From Polyangiaceae bacterium (lineage in GTDB: Bacteria > Myxococcota_A > Polyangia > Polyangiales > Polyangiaceae): a stretch of 41,516 bases of DNA. Numbering within the stretch: the stretch's first letter is position 1; every line of letters begins with the position of its first letter. A program made the translations under genes and the position numbers. The stretch spans positions 1 through 41,516 of the forward strand of contig JANXOF010000025.1 in assembly GCA_025353725.1 (NCBI GenBank). The letters run 5' to 3'. The notes below the pieces were generated by a model. It saw nothing but the letters and a program-made list of their open reading frames with translations, had not been told where the DNA came from and did not search any database. Shown in pieces: positions 1 to 8,766 of the stretch.

Positions 1-259
1 ACCACGTTCGGGTGCCGCACGCGTGCCATCAGTACTGCCTCGCGCTCGAACCGTTCGAACAGCTCAAGACTCGCATCACCGAGGAGAATTTTGAGCGCCA
101 CGGGCATGCCTAACCGTGCGTGGTAGCCCCTGTACACCTCACCCTTTCCCCAGCTCCGAGGAAGCCGTCGACGACGTACCGATCAAGAACGCGTTGGCCA
201 GGTAGAAGTTGCAGGCTTAGCTTCGCTCCGAGTGGAAACCGCGCGCTTCGGTGAGCCAA
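1..259 (-). pseudogene. Ser/Thr protein kinase, N-terminus only, frameshifted and cut by the window edge
   Basis: Reading leftwards on the minus strand, the protein begins with a PGQRVLDRYVVDGFLGAG stretch, the typical start of a myxobacterial Hanks-type kinase (beta-1 strand and glycine loop). That frame then loses the kinase pattern. The pattern resumes in another frame as GKGEVYRGYHARLGMPVALK, with the VALK ATP-binding lysine, and continues to RVRHPNV at base 1. The switch falls at a four-base C run (plus strand 148-151); one extra base would restore a normal GAGGKGEVY loop. So there is a one-base deletion or a sequencing error. The start is uncertain: a TTG at 259 lies in frame, a CTG at 214 would give a shorter leader, and an ATG at 313 would overlap the preceding gene more. 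The gene follows the hypothetical gene ending at 217 with overlap, suggesting co-transcription. The rest of the kinase lies outside the window. Confidence 0.75.
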
Positions 260-1218
260 ACGCGCTCTTCGGGGATCGTTCGAACGCCATCGACGAGCAC
301 TTCGGGGCGCCATGGGTCCGAGCTATCACCGGGGCCCATGACGACGCCTTCACGCCCGCACGCGAGTCGAACGCGCGCGCCGGGGGGAACGACGCCGGAC
401 GCTCGGAGCAGGAGCCTTACCCAAGGCGCGTCCTCGCTGGTCCGTGCGTCGCTTGCGGCTATCGCGAAAAGATCGAGCCGCGTGAGATCGAAGTCGACGT
501 TCGGTCTGCACCGCATTCCCTCGAGAGCGTAAACCCGCTTCACGAGCGCGGTAACAGGGAGTGCGGACTTGCCGAGATCGTCGTGTGCGTTGGGTGCGAG
601 GTCACCTACAAGCGCCGATACGGCGAGCCGATGAGGTTCGATTCCACCTCGCGCGGTCGTCGGCGCGGCGACCATGCTGTCGAGCAGACGCGTCGCCGCG
701 GCTTCGATTCGCTCGACGCCGCGCGGTTGTTGACCCTGTAAGACGAGGGCGAGCGTGGCGTGAGCGACCACTCGTTGCGTTGAACGCGACGCTCGAAGGG
801 CGTCGAGTGAAGCGAACACCATGTAGGCTGCACTTACCGCGCGGCGTTGAACGCTCCATGAGACAGGCGCCATCTCGAGCGCTCGCGCGGTTGCGGCGCG
901 GTGGTGCTCGTGCGCGCGTTCGAGGCGCCTCACGACGGAGAGACCGACCGGCCACGTCCAGGGTTCGCCTTCGGCGCATGCTCGTGCTAAGCCGTCGGCA
1001 TCACGCAAGGCGAGGGCGACCTGCGCGATAGCGTAACTCTCGGCATCAATCGCGTCGGACTCGCTGCCTGACTTCGTCTCGCCGAGTTCGCGCCAGCACA
1101 GCGTGGCGAGCGTGAGGCGCTTCGAGCGCCTCGCTCGGCCCCGTCGTCCCCTCAGCGAGTGCCGCGCCAAAAACGAGGACATCGGCCGAGGATGGTTTTG
1201 TAGGGAACGTGAGCTCAA
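217..1218 (-). pseudogene. C-terminal part of a frameshifted two-module hypothetical protein
   Basis: This frame continues the protein encoded upstream at 1046-2734. The first ~38 residues of the open frame are Arg-rich and look out of frame. From about LTLATLCWRELGE onward it reads as an Ala/Leu-rich helical protein. The middle (VRRLERAHEHHRAATARAL and following) vaguely recalls a degenerate HD-type helical domain, but I see no HD metal pair. The last ~50 residues (PPGARVRLACGREGVVMGPG) form a small beta-rich tail resembling the C-terminal segment of myxobacterial HD-like proteins. No function can be assigned. Joining the two frames needs a net one-base removal near 1115-1125, giving SEALEA-LTLATLCW. 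The stop at 217 overlaps the start region of the kinase gene. Confidence 0.6.
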
Positions 1219-2734
1219 TAGCCTTCAAGTTCAGCAGCATTCGCCCGAGCTCGCTCGATTGTTCGAACACTTCGAAGTCGAGCGCGACGAGTGAACGGTC
1301 TCGAAAAACGCCGCCACCGACAAGTTGAAGTGTGAACGGCGGGTGAGCAACCTCGACGCAGTGCGAGACGCTCTCCGCCGTTTGAAGCGCCATCGGATGT
1401 CGCGGACCGTAGGCTGCGACGTTGCGCGAAAGCACGAAGAGAGCATTGAGCAATTGGGCCGTCGCGTTCGAGGGGGGGGGCCGAAGCCTGCGCGACGGAC
1501 GAGGGCTGAGTCGCCAAGGTTCGCGACGTAATTCGAACATAGTCACGGCGGAGACGTGTTCGAGCGTGGGCTCGCGGATGGCGTTCAAGTATTGGCGTTT
1601 GCCTACGAGTCGAACAATCGACACTACGCCAGCACTCGATTGCGCGTCACTCGCCGCTCGCCGCAAAAGGCCTGTTGCCATCTCCGACGCCGTCGTGGGA
1701 CCTGATGTCGAGATGAGTTTCGCGGTGAGCGGCCAGAGCGTGGGATCACGAAGGGAAACGCTTGCGGCGAGTGACGCGCCGAACCCACTCGCTTCGAGGT
1801 CGTCGGCGACAGCCTGAGTGAAAGGCGTATTCCGGTTTCTGAGTCGAGCGAGAAGTCCGAGCGTTCTTGCATCTACGTCGCCGCGCGTTCGAGCCAGAAG
1901 CCTTTGCGCAAAACGTCCGTGAGGAACAGCCTTAGCGATTTCGTCGCAACGGAGCACAATGGCTATTTCGGCCAGTCCCCAAGCGTTCCCATCGTCCGTC
2001 GAGGCAAGCAGCTGTTTTGCCTCTGCGCCTGACATCTCGAGATGTCGGTCGTCGACTTGCTGCGTGTAAAGCGTAAGTGGTACATCAAATTCTTCTCGCG
2101 AAGCCGCGTCATCGAGTTCACTCGAGGCGATGGTGACGGTCTCTTCTCCGGATGCCAGCGCCGCCTCGCCGCGGACCGCACTGACCATCGCATGGATGCC
2201 GTCGCCGTCGGTCCCGAAAGACTCCATCACTTCGACGAAGCTCGGGTGAAGGTCGATAGCGAATCCTTCGGCCCCGTCTTGCCAGAGCCAGTCTTGAAAC
2301 CGTCGAATCGAGCCCTCGCTTGGCGTGAGGAAGGCCAGCTCCTCGGCGAATCGCAGAAGTTGGTCGGCCGATACCCGGTCGCACAAGCGTATCGAGCGGA
2401 GTCCGGTTATGAACGCGGGTTGCACCCAGCGACCTGCTTTCTGTGAGACTTGGAGGCCTAATCGTCCTGCGATGAAGAGGCCTGTCGCGCGAAGTTCAAG
2501 GACTGCGTCGCGCGCCGTGAGCCAGTGAGCGAGCGTTCGATCGGCAATCAATCGTGCGCTCGATTCCTGCATACGCGCAGACCGGACGAGGGCGTCGATC
2601 GATGACGCGAGGAGTCTCTCGAACGCGACGGGCACCGCCACGGACCGTTTGTCGCGTCGCAGTGTTTCGGAGATGTGCGGTGTGCACGTAACAGCGACGT
2701 CGTCCGGAGTACGGCCCGAAGCGGAGGCCTTCAT
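1046..2734 (-). pseudogene. N-terminal part of the frameshifted two-module hypothetical protein
   Basis: The 562-codon frame starts at an ATG at 2734. The N-terminal ~400 residues are mostly helical, with a REATGLF-like hydrophobic core and several LLARLR/LRRA helices, possibly alpha-solenoid. An Arg/Pro-rich linker is encoded across a nine-base C run (plus-strand G at 1472-1480). After the linker comes a module beginning AQLLNALFVLSRNVAAYGP, containing LVGGGVFRDRSLVALDFEVF and ELTFPTKPSSADVLVF. This pattern occurs in large myxobacterial proteins that have a degenerate HD-like half after it. The last ~25 residues (from about LEAPHAR) are probably out of frame; the real continuation is the frame ending at 217. 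The intact product would be about 838 residues. I see no signal peptide or membrane segment. Function is unknown. Confidence 0.6.
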
Positions 2735-2992
2735 AGCTACGATGGTGCAAACAGAGAGCCGTTCGACGCGCCAGCGCGCAGCTCACGTCAGTGACAAAAA
2801 TGCGCAGATGGCGGGTGTGCGCGCACCGCCTACGTTGTGCCGTGCTGCTGCAGCGGCGCTACGTTGCCGTGGCGAGACCGCTACAGTCTGCCGCGGAAGT
2901 GAAACCTCCGAATCCTCCAAGAAAACCAAGCGAATGCGGCGCCCACCCCGCCGCGCGCGAGTACGCGTCTACCGTGTTACCCTTGGCAGACG

Positions 2993-4318
2993 ATGCCCTT
3001 GCTGTACGGAGACTCGACGCCGTTCCCGCTCGGCTACAACTTCCTCGCGACGCTCGAAGTGTTCCTGACGACCGCGACGCGCATCGTTCAACTCGAAAGT
3101 GACGCGCGCGAGCTGACGCGCAAAACAGAAAAGCTCGGTGAGGGCAGAGTCAAAGGGCTCGAGGCGCTCGACCAGTTTCACACGGTGGTCATGCGCGCCG
3201 TGCAAGATACAGCTGAGAAAGTGCAGCACGCTCACGCGCTCGACTACGCACAACGCGTAGCTGAATTCGCGTCGCGTTTCGTGGAGGAGCACAAACGCGC
3301 GACGGTGAGCGCCAACGAGCGCGAGGCCGCGCAGTGCCGATCGGAAAACGAGAGGCGTATCCAAGAGCAAAGGCAGCAGCTCGAGGTGTTCCTCAAAGCT
3401 GCAAGGCTCTCTGTCGTCCGGACGTCCATCGCGATGCAGCTCGTCGGTGACACGAAAGATGCGCGCCACGAGATGAGTGCAGTCTTCGACCATCCCGAGG
3501 GAATTCAAACGGTCTTCAACCTTGGTGTGCACCGGGTCGATGCGTGGACCGTACCTCGAAAAGTGTCCGACTTTGCGCAGGGCGTCGAGCTTCTGGTCGG
3601 TGTCGACAAGAGCTGGCTTCGAGGCACGGTCACGCCGAAACAGGTCAATGTTGATGACTGGATCCTCACAAGCTTTAACCTGGCGGAGGACGCCTTCACG
3701 CTGACCCTGAGGCGTAAGCTCGCGGAAAAAGAGTCGCTGCACTTTGTTTTGGAGCGAACCGATGTTGGGCTTGCGGGCACGGTCGAGCACCCAGGGCTCG
3801 TGGGTCTCGAAGCGCCCGAAGCTCCGCGGCTTCTTGACGCGGGCGACCTGGAGGCCCTCGACCGCGTTTGGCAGGCGTTGCGCCTCGTGTGCCGCGAAGC
3901 TGCCTCGCATAAAGAGCACCTTGTCAGTGCAAGTCTCGACGGTACCCCCGTGTTCGAGGGGGGCCTTGTGATCCCGGTCGTCGTTCGTTTGGTAACGATG
4001 TTTGCTCCTACGGTCCGTGAAATCACAAAGCGGAGCCCCAATGAGCACGAACTTTCCCTCAAGCTGGAGAGCGAGGGCGGCCGCCGCGAGGAGCTGTATC
4101 TCCGCAAAGAGCAGCTCCTAAGCAAGCTTCAACCGCTTTCCTCGATGGGTCGTGAGGTGTTCGCGCCGCTCGGTCTCGACACGTGGGTTCCGGGCCTCAC
4201 CAACCCGCCACCTTCCGTCGTTTCATCGAGGGGCGGGGCCGTTTCGAAGTCGCTGATTTCGCAGACGGGGCCCGTGAGTGCGCCGCCGCTGCCGCCAAGC
4301 AAGCGGTCCGCTGACTGA
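2993..4318 (+). CDS. Hypothetical coiled-coil protein
   Basis: The gene encodes 441 residues starting MPLLYGDSTPFPLGYNFL. I do not recognise a named family. Residues ~25-145 are rich in Glu/Arg/Lys/Gln with heptad-like spacing (ESDARELTRKTEKLGEGR, ENERRIQEQRQQLEVFL), so a long coiled coil is likely. The middle (~150-370) is mixed alpha/beta. The tail from ~410 is Pro/Ser-rich and low in complexity. No signal peptide or membrane helix is visible, so it is probably cytoplasmic. A lipoprotein gene starts 14 bases downstream on the same strand, so the two may be co-transcribed. The long antisense frames within 2969-4125 on the minus strand are shadows. Confidence 0.85.
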   Translation: MPLLYGDSTPFPLGYNFLATLEVFLTTATRIVQLESDARELTRKTEKLGEGRVKGLEALDQFHTVVMRAVQDTAEKVQHAHALDYAQRVAEFASRFVEEHKRATVSANEREAAQCRSENERRIQEQRQQLEVFLKAARLSVVRTSIAMQLVGDTKDARHEMSAVFDHPEGIQTVFNLGVHRVDAWTVPRKVSDFAQGVELLVGVDKSWLRGTVTPKQVNVDDWILTSFNLAEDAFTLTLRRKLAEKESLHFVLERTDVGLAGTVEHPGLVGLEAPEAPRLLDAGDLEALDRVWQALRLVCREAASHKEHLVSASLDGTPVFEGGLVIPVVVRLVTMFAPTVREITKRSPNEHELSLKLESEGGRREELYLRKEQLLSKLQPLSSMGREVFAPLGLDTWVPGLTNPPPSVVSSRGGAVSKSLISQTGPVSAPPLPPSKRSAD

Positions 4319-4332
4319 GGTAGCCTGTCGGA

Positions 4333-4860
4333 ATGAAGCTGCGGCTAACCTCTCGTCTGTCGCTCGTTGGTCTCGTCGTCACGTCGTTTTTGCCAGCGTG
4401 CGGAGGCGCCTCGTCAGCTCCTCCACTCGCGCCGGATGTGGTCCATGACGCCGGCTCGGAGACCTTTGCGGAAATCAACCCGGCCGATCTCGCCGAACTC
4501 GACGGCGGCGCCGGTCGCCCGGTCGCGACACCTGGACGCGCGGCGCATGACGGACCAACCGAGCCGAAGGAGGAATGCACGCCAGTAGGGGTCGACTTTG
4601 AGAAACGCGCGCGACCGAAGCTAAAAGACTGCTACGCGCAGGCAAAAAAGAAGGACCCGAACGTCGCGGGAACGACCAGAGTGCGCGTGAACATCGACAC
4701 CCTCGGCAAGGTGACATCGATGAAGATAGTTGAAAGCACACTTCCCGATTCTGTCGCGCGGTGCATGCTCGACGCCGTAAAGCACACCCCCATCGCCGAG
4801 TCCTCGAAATGCCCGGGTAAGTCATTTACCCTTCCCGTGACGTTTCCGACCCCGCCTTAG
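4333..4860 (+). CDS. Lipoprotein with AgmX/PglI-type C-terminal domain
   Basis: The product is 175 residues. It starts with a lipoprotein signal peptide: a basic N-terminus, a hydrophobic core and the lipobox LPAC around residue 24, then an Ala/Ser/Pro linker. The C-terminal ~80 residues have the AgmX/PglI (TonB-C-like) pattern: ARPKLKDCYAQAKKKDP, then VRVNIDTLGKVTSMKIVEST, a second Cys in VARCMLDAVKHTPI, and a final LPVTF strand. In Myxococcota this domain recurs in envelope proteins, some linked to gliding or to TonB-like energy transduction. The specific partner here is unknown. It lies 14 bases after the coiled-coil gene and converges with the RCC1-like gene that ends at 4876. Confidence 0.8.
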   Translation: MKLRLTSRLSLVGLVVTSFLPACGGASSAPPLAPDVVHDAGSETFAEINPADLAELDGGAGRPVATPGRAAHDGPTEPKEECTPVGVDFEKRARPKLKDCYAQAKKKDPNVAGTTRVRVNIDTLGKVTSMKIVESTLPDSVARCMLDAVKHTPIAESSKCPGKSFTLPVTFPTPP

Positions 4861-4875
4861 CTAGAGCGGAATCAC

Positions 4876-6147
4876 CTACGGATATCCGATAACGCTATCC
4901 GGTGAGAGACGTGAGCCTCCCGTAGTGCCTAATCCGAGTTCCCCGTGCGTATTTTCGCCCCAACAAAGGATACTTCCAGCGCGGGTTGTCGCGCATGAGT
5001 GCTCGCCACCGGTCACGACGCTAACCGCGTTGGTGACCCCCGACACTGCGCTTGGTAACGACGTTGCTGTAGTCGGTGTCGGACGCGTTTGGCCGTCGCC
5101 AATTTGGCCGAGGAACCCCGCTCCCCAGCACGCGACAGCGCCGCCTCGGCGGACCGCGCAAGCGTGATCCCTCCCGGCAGCAAGTGCGACAGCATCGAGG
5201 TCTTTGACTGCACTCGGCGTGGGGTTTGCCTCCTTTGTCGCGCTGCCATTCGCGAGCTGTCCAACCTCGTTCGCACCCCAGCAGAACACCGCGCCCGACG
5301 TCTTTGCCGCGCACGTCGAGCGGGAACCCGCGGCGACGACAGCGACCGAATTGAGTGCGGCGACAGGGGACGGCACCGCTTTCGCATCGAAATCGCCGGT
5401 TCCAAGTTGACCGAGTGCGCTATCTCCCCAACAGAGCAGCGTGCCGTCGCTCTTTATGGCGCAAGCGTGGAGGTCACCCGCGACGACCGCGATCGCGCCG
5501 ACCAGGTTTGCCACCGCGGTAGGCGAAGGCTGTCGCTGCTTCAATCCGTTTCCGAGCTGTCCGACAAGGCCGTCGCCCCAGCACGCAACCCCTCCGTTGG
5601 CGCGCAGCGCGCACGAGAAATTCGAGCCACACGCGACAGCTCTCGCGTCTGTCAGGCCATTCACCTCGACAGGAACATTCGAGCGCGCGTCGGTTTGACC
5701 GTTACCGAGCTGGCCATCTTGATTGTCGCCCCAGCACGCGACCTTTCCCGAACTTCGAACGACGCACGAGTGATTCTGCCCCGCGCAAACGTGCGCCGCG
5801 TCCGCCGCCCCCGGCACCGCTTGCGGCGTCGCGACAGTGCCGGCGTCGACCGCACCCCCCGCGCCGAGCTGTCCGCGTCCGTCATCGCCCCAGCATTTCA
5901 CGGTTAGATCAGGCTTTCGGGCGCACGTATGCGTTGCACCAAGGGCGACTTCGAGCTCGTTGGTTACCGGAATAGGGAACTCCTTGGCTCCTCCATCGTC
6001 GGTGGCGATGGGGTCGGTGGTGCCCGCATCCGTGCGAAGGTGCACGTCTTCGACGCCGACGAGTCCGGCGCATGCCACGCCAGCGAGGCTCGCGGTCAGG
6101 ACAGCAAAGCCAACAATCTTCCCCGCAACCCGGGCGCGCTCGCTCAT
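4876..6147 (-). CDS. Secreted RCC1-like seven-bladed beta-propeller protein
   Basis: The product is 423 residues. The N-terminus (MSERARVAGKIVGF then a hydrophobic stretch ending AGVACAG) is a signal peptide. The Cys could be lipidated, but the position -3 residue is Gly, so lipoprotein status is uncertain. After an Asp/Thr-rich linker there are seven repeats of ~50 residues. Each contains a C(A/V) strand and a CWG-x5-GQLG-type turn: CWGDDGRGQLG, CWGDNQDGQLG, CWGDGLVGQLG, CWGDSALGQLG, CWGANEVGQLA, CWGAGFLGQIG and CWGENTHGELG. Seven such units fit a closed RCC1-type propeller, with paired cysteines in each blade suggesting disulfides outside the cytoplasm. The start codon overlaps the stop of the upstream TPR gene by 4 bases, so translation is probably coupled. 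Ligand and role are unknown. Confidence 0.88.
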   Translation of the reverse strand: MSERARVAGKIVGFAVLTASLAGVACAGLVGVEDVHLRTDAGTTDPIATDDGGAKEFPIPVTNELEVALGATHTCARKPDLTVKCWGDDGRGQLGAGGAVDAGTVATPQAVPGAADAAHVCAGQNHSCVVRSSGKVACWGDNQDGQLGNGQTDARSNVPVEVNGLTDARAVACGSNFSCALRANGGVACWGDGLVGQLGNGLKQRQPSPTAVANLVGAIAVVAGDLHACAIKSDGTLLCWGDSALGQLGTGDFDAKAVPSPVAALNSVAVVAAGSRSTCAAKTSGAVFCWGANEVGQLANGSATKEANPTPSAVKDLDAVALAAGRDHACAVRRGGAVACWGAGFLGQIGDGQTRPTPTTATSLPSAVSGVTNAVSVVTGGEHSCATTRAGSILCWGENTHGELGLGTTGGSRLSPDSVIGYP

Positions 6148-7178
6148 TCGAACGTCCCTCCAAGTGTGACGGAATCGAACGTGACGCCTACGCGCACCCT
6201 CCGTCCTTCATCGGGTGGGTGGTCGGCCCGCGCGGTCCTCACTTTTTGAGGCCCGCTCGGCGCCGTAAAAAAGAGCGCGGCGCCGCCGCCTGCAAGGAGG
6301 CCACCCACGATGAATGACAAAGTCGACACGGTCCCGCTGCTCTTTGCGTCGGCGGCGAGCGAGACGCCGGTGCTGTCGCACTCGAGGCCCGTGCAATGCC
6401 CCTTCGTGTCGTTCCACTTCGAGGACGTGCGCAGGCCGAAGAACGTGCCAATCCCTACGCCCACCACGCCAGCACCCAGGAGTGCATAGCTAACGGTGCG
6501 CTGGGTACCGCCTCTGAACCGCTTTTCGTCGGTGCCTTGGGCGGGGGACTCGCGCTCGGCGTTCTCCCCGTTCGCGGCCTTCGGCAACGCGGCGTCGTCC
6601 TCGAGCAGGGGAATTTCGAGGCTTTGTGAAGTGACCTGCTCGCTGGCGTCGAGCGTGGTTGAAAATGTCTTTTTTCCGGTCGCGTGCGCCTCAATGGAGT
6701 GCTTGCCGGGATCCACGGGCACGGGTGAAGCGAGTGCGACGGAGTCGAGCACGTTTCCGTCGAGCTTCACCTCGGAGTTCTTGTCCCGCACGACGATGCT
6801 GATACGAATGAGCCTTGGTTCGAGCTTGTCCGCACGGTCGCGTGCCGTCTTTTCGCGGTCGGGGCGTCCGAGACGCTGAGCGAGTGCGATGGCTTCGTGA
6901 AAACGCGTCGACGCACTGGCAAGCTGTCCGCCGCGTTCGTAGCAATCCGCAAGATTCAGCAGCGTACCCATCGCGGGCGCGAGCTTGTGGCTCGACGCGA
7001 GTTTCGGGCACGCTTCCGCGAAGCGTTTCGCTTCCATCAATTTGCGGGCGTCTTGAAAAAGTGATTCGGCCGCGGCTGTAGCGGAGTCGTTGGGGTCGGC
7101 AGCCGCAGCGTCCGACGCTACAACGAACCCTATCACCGCGACAACAAGGGCCGCTCCTCGAGCTCGAACGCACGCCAT
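6144..7178 (-). CDS. TPR-containing membrane protein with PEGA-like segment
   Basis: The product is 344 residues with a signal peptide (hydrophobic residues ~8-25, cleavage near SDAAAADP). Residues ~35-125 form TPR-like helices: AAESLFQDARKLMEAKRFAE, MGTLLNLADCYERGGQLASA and FHEAIALAQRLGR. They are followed by a beta-sandwich stretch (LIRISIVVRDKNSEVKLDG through KHSIEAHATGKKTFSTTLD) resembling a PEGA-type domain. Two later hydrophobic segments (VSYALLGAGVVGVGIGTFF and TLSFIVGGLLAGGGAALFF) are likely membrane helices. This layout is common in Sorangiineae next to kinase genes. It starts 23 bases after the kinase stop and overlaps the RCC1-like gene by 4 bases, so the three probably form one operon. 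Confidence 0.82.
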   Translation of the reverse strand: MACVRARGAALVVAVIGFVVASDAAAADPNDSATAAAESLFQDARKLMEAKRFAEACPKLASSHKLAPAMGTLLNLADCYERGGQLASASTRFHEAIALAQRLGRPDREKTARDRADKLEPRLIRISIVVRDKNSEVKLDGNVLDSVALASPVPVDPGKHSIEAHATGKKTFSTTLDASEQVTSQSLEIPLLEDDAALPKAANGENAERESPAQGTDEKRFRGGTQRTVSYALLGAGVVGVGIGTFFGLRTSSKWNDTKGHCTGLECDSTGVSLAADAKSSGTVSTLSFIVGGLLAGGGAALFFTAPSGPQKVRTARADHPPDEGRRVRVGVTFDSVTLGGTFE

Positions 7179-7201
7179 CTCTGCAGACTATCTGGACGTC
7201 G

Positions 7202-8662
7202 CTAGTCGCGTGTAGATGGAATTTCAGCGCTTGAGGCGGCGGACGGCCCCGTAGTTCGGACCGCCTTACGGCGAGGTTTTGCACTCGCTTTCGGCGCGGG
7301 GTCTCCCGCCTTCGAGTTGTCGCGGGTTTCGCTTGCCAGCGGCTCCGCGTCGGCGGACGGCTCGGTAGAAGCGCTCCACGCGGTCTTGGCCAACGCGGGC
7401 GATGCCGCGCTTGCCGCGGCTTCGGGGGCAGCCCAACGAGGCTGAGTAGGGGGAGCCTGTGTCGCCATGACGCTTGCTATCGGCTGTGTTCCTCTGCTCC
7501 CCACCGCTGCTTGCTCGCGACGAACCGTTTGAATAACCACCGCGGCCGTACACATGGCGGCCACCACGACGGCCCCCCAAGCGATGCCCGTACGGGGCCT
7601 TTCGGACGGGCGTAACGCTCCCTGCGTTCCCGCCCAAGGAGCGGCCGTGCCAGAATCGTGTGCACCCGGTGCGCCTGAGGGAGCCGCCGCGCCAACGCCC
7701 ATCCGGGGACCGGCGATCGTCGCCCCATGAACGATTTGAGCGACACCGAGTGTTTGCGCGATGCGGTCTGCGATGCCGCGCGCGCGCAGCGGATCGACGG
7801 CAAAGGGGACCAGTCCGTAGGCGAGCTCTGCGACATTGGCAAAGCGCGCGTCGGGCTGCTTTTCCATGCAGCGTTGGACGAGCTCCGAGAATCCTGACGG
7901 CAAGTCGCCGCGTACCGCAGACAGCAGGGCTGGATTCTCGTGCATGACCATGGATAAGAGTCTGCCTAGCGTATCTCCCTCGAACGGGGCGACACCGGCG
8001 ACGAGGCGGTAGAGGACGATTCCGAGTGACCATAAGTCACTGCGAGCGTCGACGGCGCGCGGGTCGCGCATCTGTTCTGGCGACATGAACCGCGGGCTCC
8101 CAAGCATCGAGGCCGAGCGCGTCATGTCTTGGTCGCTGCCCGTGGCGCCGAAGGGGTTTACCTTCGAGATACCGAAGTCCAACACCTTCACGAGGGCCGA
8201 GCCTGCGTGCCCCTGCGTAACGAACAAATTTGCGAGCTTCACATCACGATGAACAATGCCGAGACTGTGCGCCTCTCCCAAAGCCTCGCATGCTTGAAGG
8301 ACGTATTCGACGGCTTCAGATACAGGGAGCTGCCCGCGCTGCTTCGCGAGTGCCGACAGGTCACAGCCGTCGAGGTATTCCATCACGATGAATGGCTCGC
8401 CGGTCTCGAGCGTGCCTACGTCGAATACTTTTGCGATATGCTCGTTGCGAAGTCGGACGACGGCCTTCGCCTCTCTGAGGAAGCGACTCGTAGCTTCGGC
8501 CTCGTCGATTCCCGGGTTGTCGCGACGCAGAAGCTTGAGTGCGACGAGTTGGTCGAGTTGAAGATGACGCGCGGCGACCACATACCCCATGCCTCCGCTC
8601 CCCAGCACTCGCTCGACGCGGTACTTACCTGCGAGCACATCGCCGGGACGCACAGAAAACAT
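7202..8662 (-). CDS. Membrane-anchored Hanks-type Ser/Thr protein kinase
   Basis: The product is 486 residues. Residues ~14-280 are a complete kinase domain: glycine loop GSGGMG at 21-26, ATP lysine K43 in VALK, catalytic HRDVKLAN at 138-145, DFG at 162-164 and the activation-segment end FMSPEQM. All catalytic residues are present, so it should be active. A long Ala/Pro/Gly linker leads to one membrane helix around residues 360-380 (GIAWGAVVVAAMCTAAVV). A low-complexity Ala/Ser/Pro C-terminus of ~100 residues follows and is presumably periplasmic; no recognisable sensor domain is visible. It is the first gene of a minus-strand cluster with the TPR and RCC1-like genes. The phospholipase/esterase gene is divergent upstream. 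Confidence 0.92.
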   Translation of the reverse strand: MFSVRPGDVLAGKYRVERVLGSGGMGYVVAARHLQLDQLVALKLLRRDNPGIDEAEATSRFLREAKAVVRLRNEHIAKVFDVGTLETGEPFIVMEYLDGCDLSALAKQRGQLPVSEAVEYVLQACEALGEAHSLGIVHRDVKLANLFVTQGHAGSALVKVLDFGISKVNPFGATGSDQDMTRSASMLGSPRFMSPEQMRDPRAVDARSDLWSLGIVLYRLVAGVAPFEGDTLGRLLSMVMHENPALLSAVRGDLPSGFSELVQRCMEKQPDARFANVAELAYGLVPFAVDPLRARGIADRIAQTLGVAQIVHGATIAGPRMGVGAAAPSGAPGAHDSGTAAPWAGTQGALRPSERPRTGIAWGAVVVAAMCTAAVVIQTVRREQAAVGSRGTQPIASVMATQAPPTQPRWAAPEAAASAASPALAKTAWSASTEPSADAEPLASETRDNSKAGDPAPKASAKPRRKAVRTTGPSAASSAEIPSTRD

Positions 8663-8766
8663 CTCTCTGGAGCCTACGGCGCGGCCTCGCGTCTCGCAAC
8701 GAAACTAAAAGAATTATCGAGCGATGAAGGTGGGATGCACCACTGCGCTTTCGCTCTTCTGCGGGC

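Noticed and set aside
2969-4125. Two long minus-strand ORFs over the coiled-coil gene
   Set aside because: Codon shadows of the plus-strand gene; no family signal.
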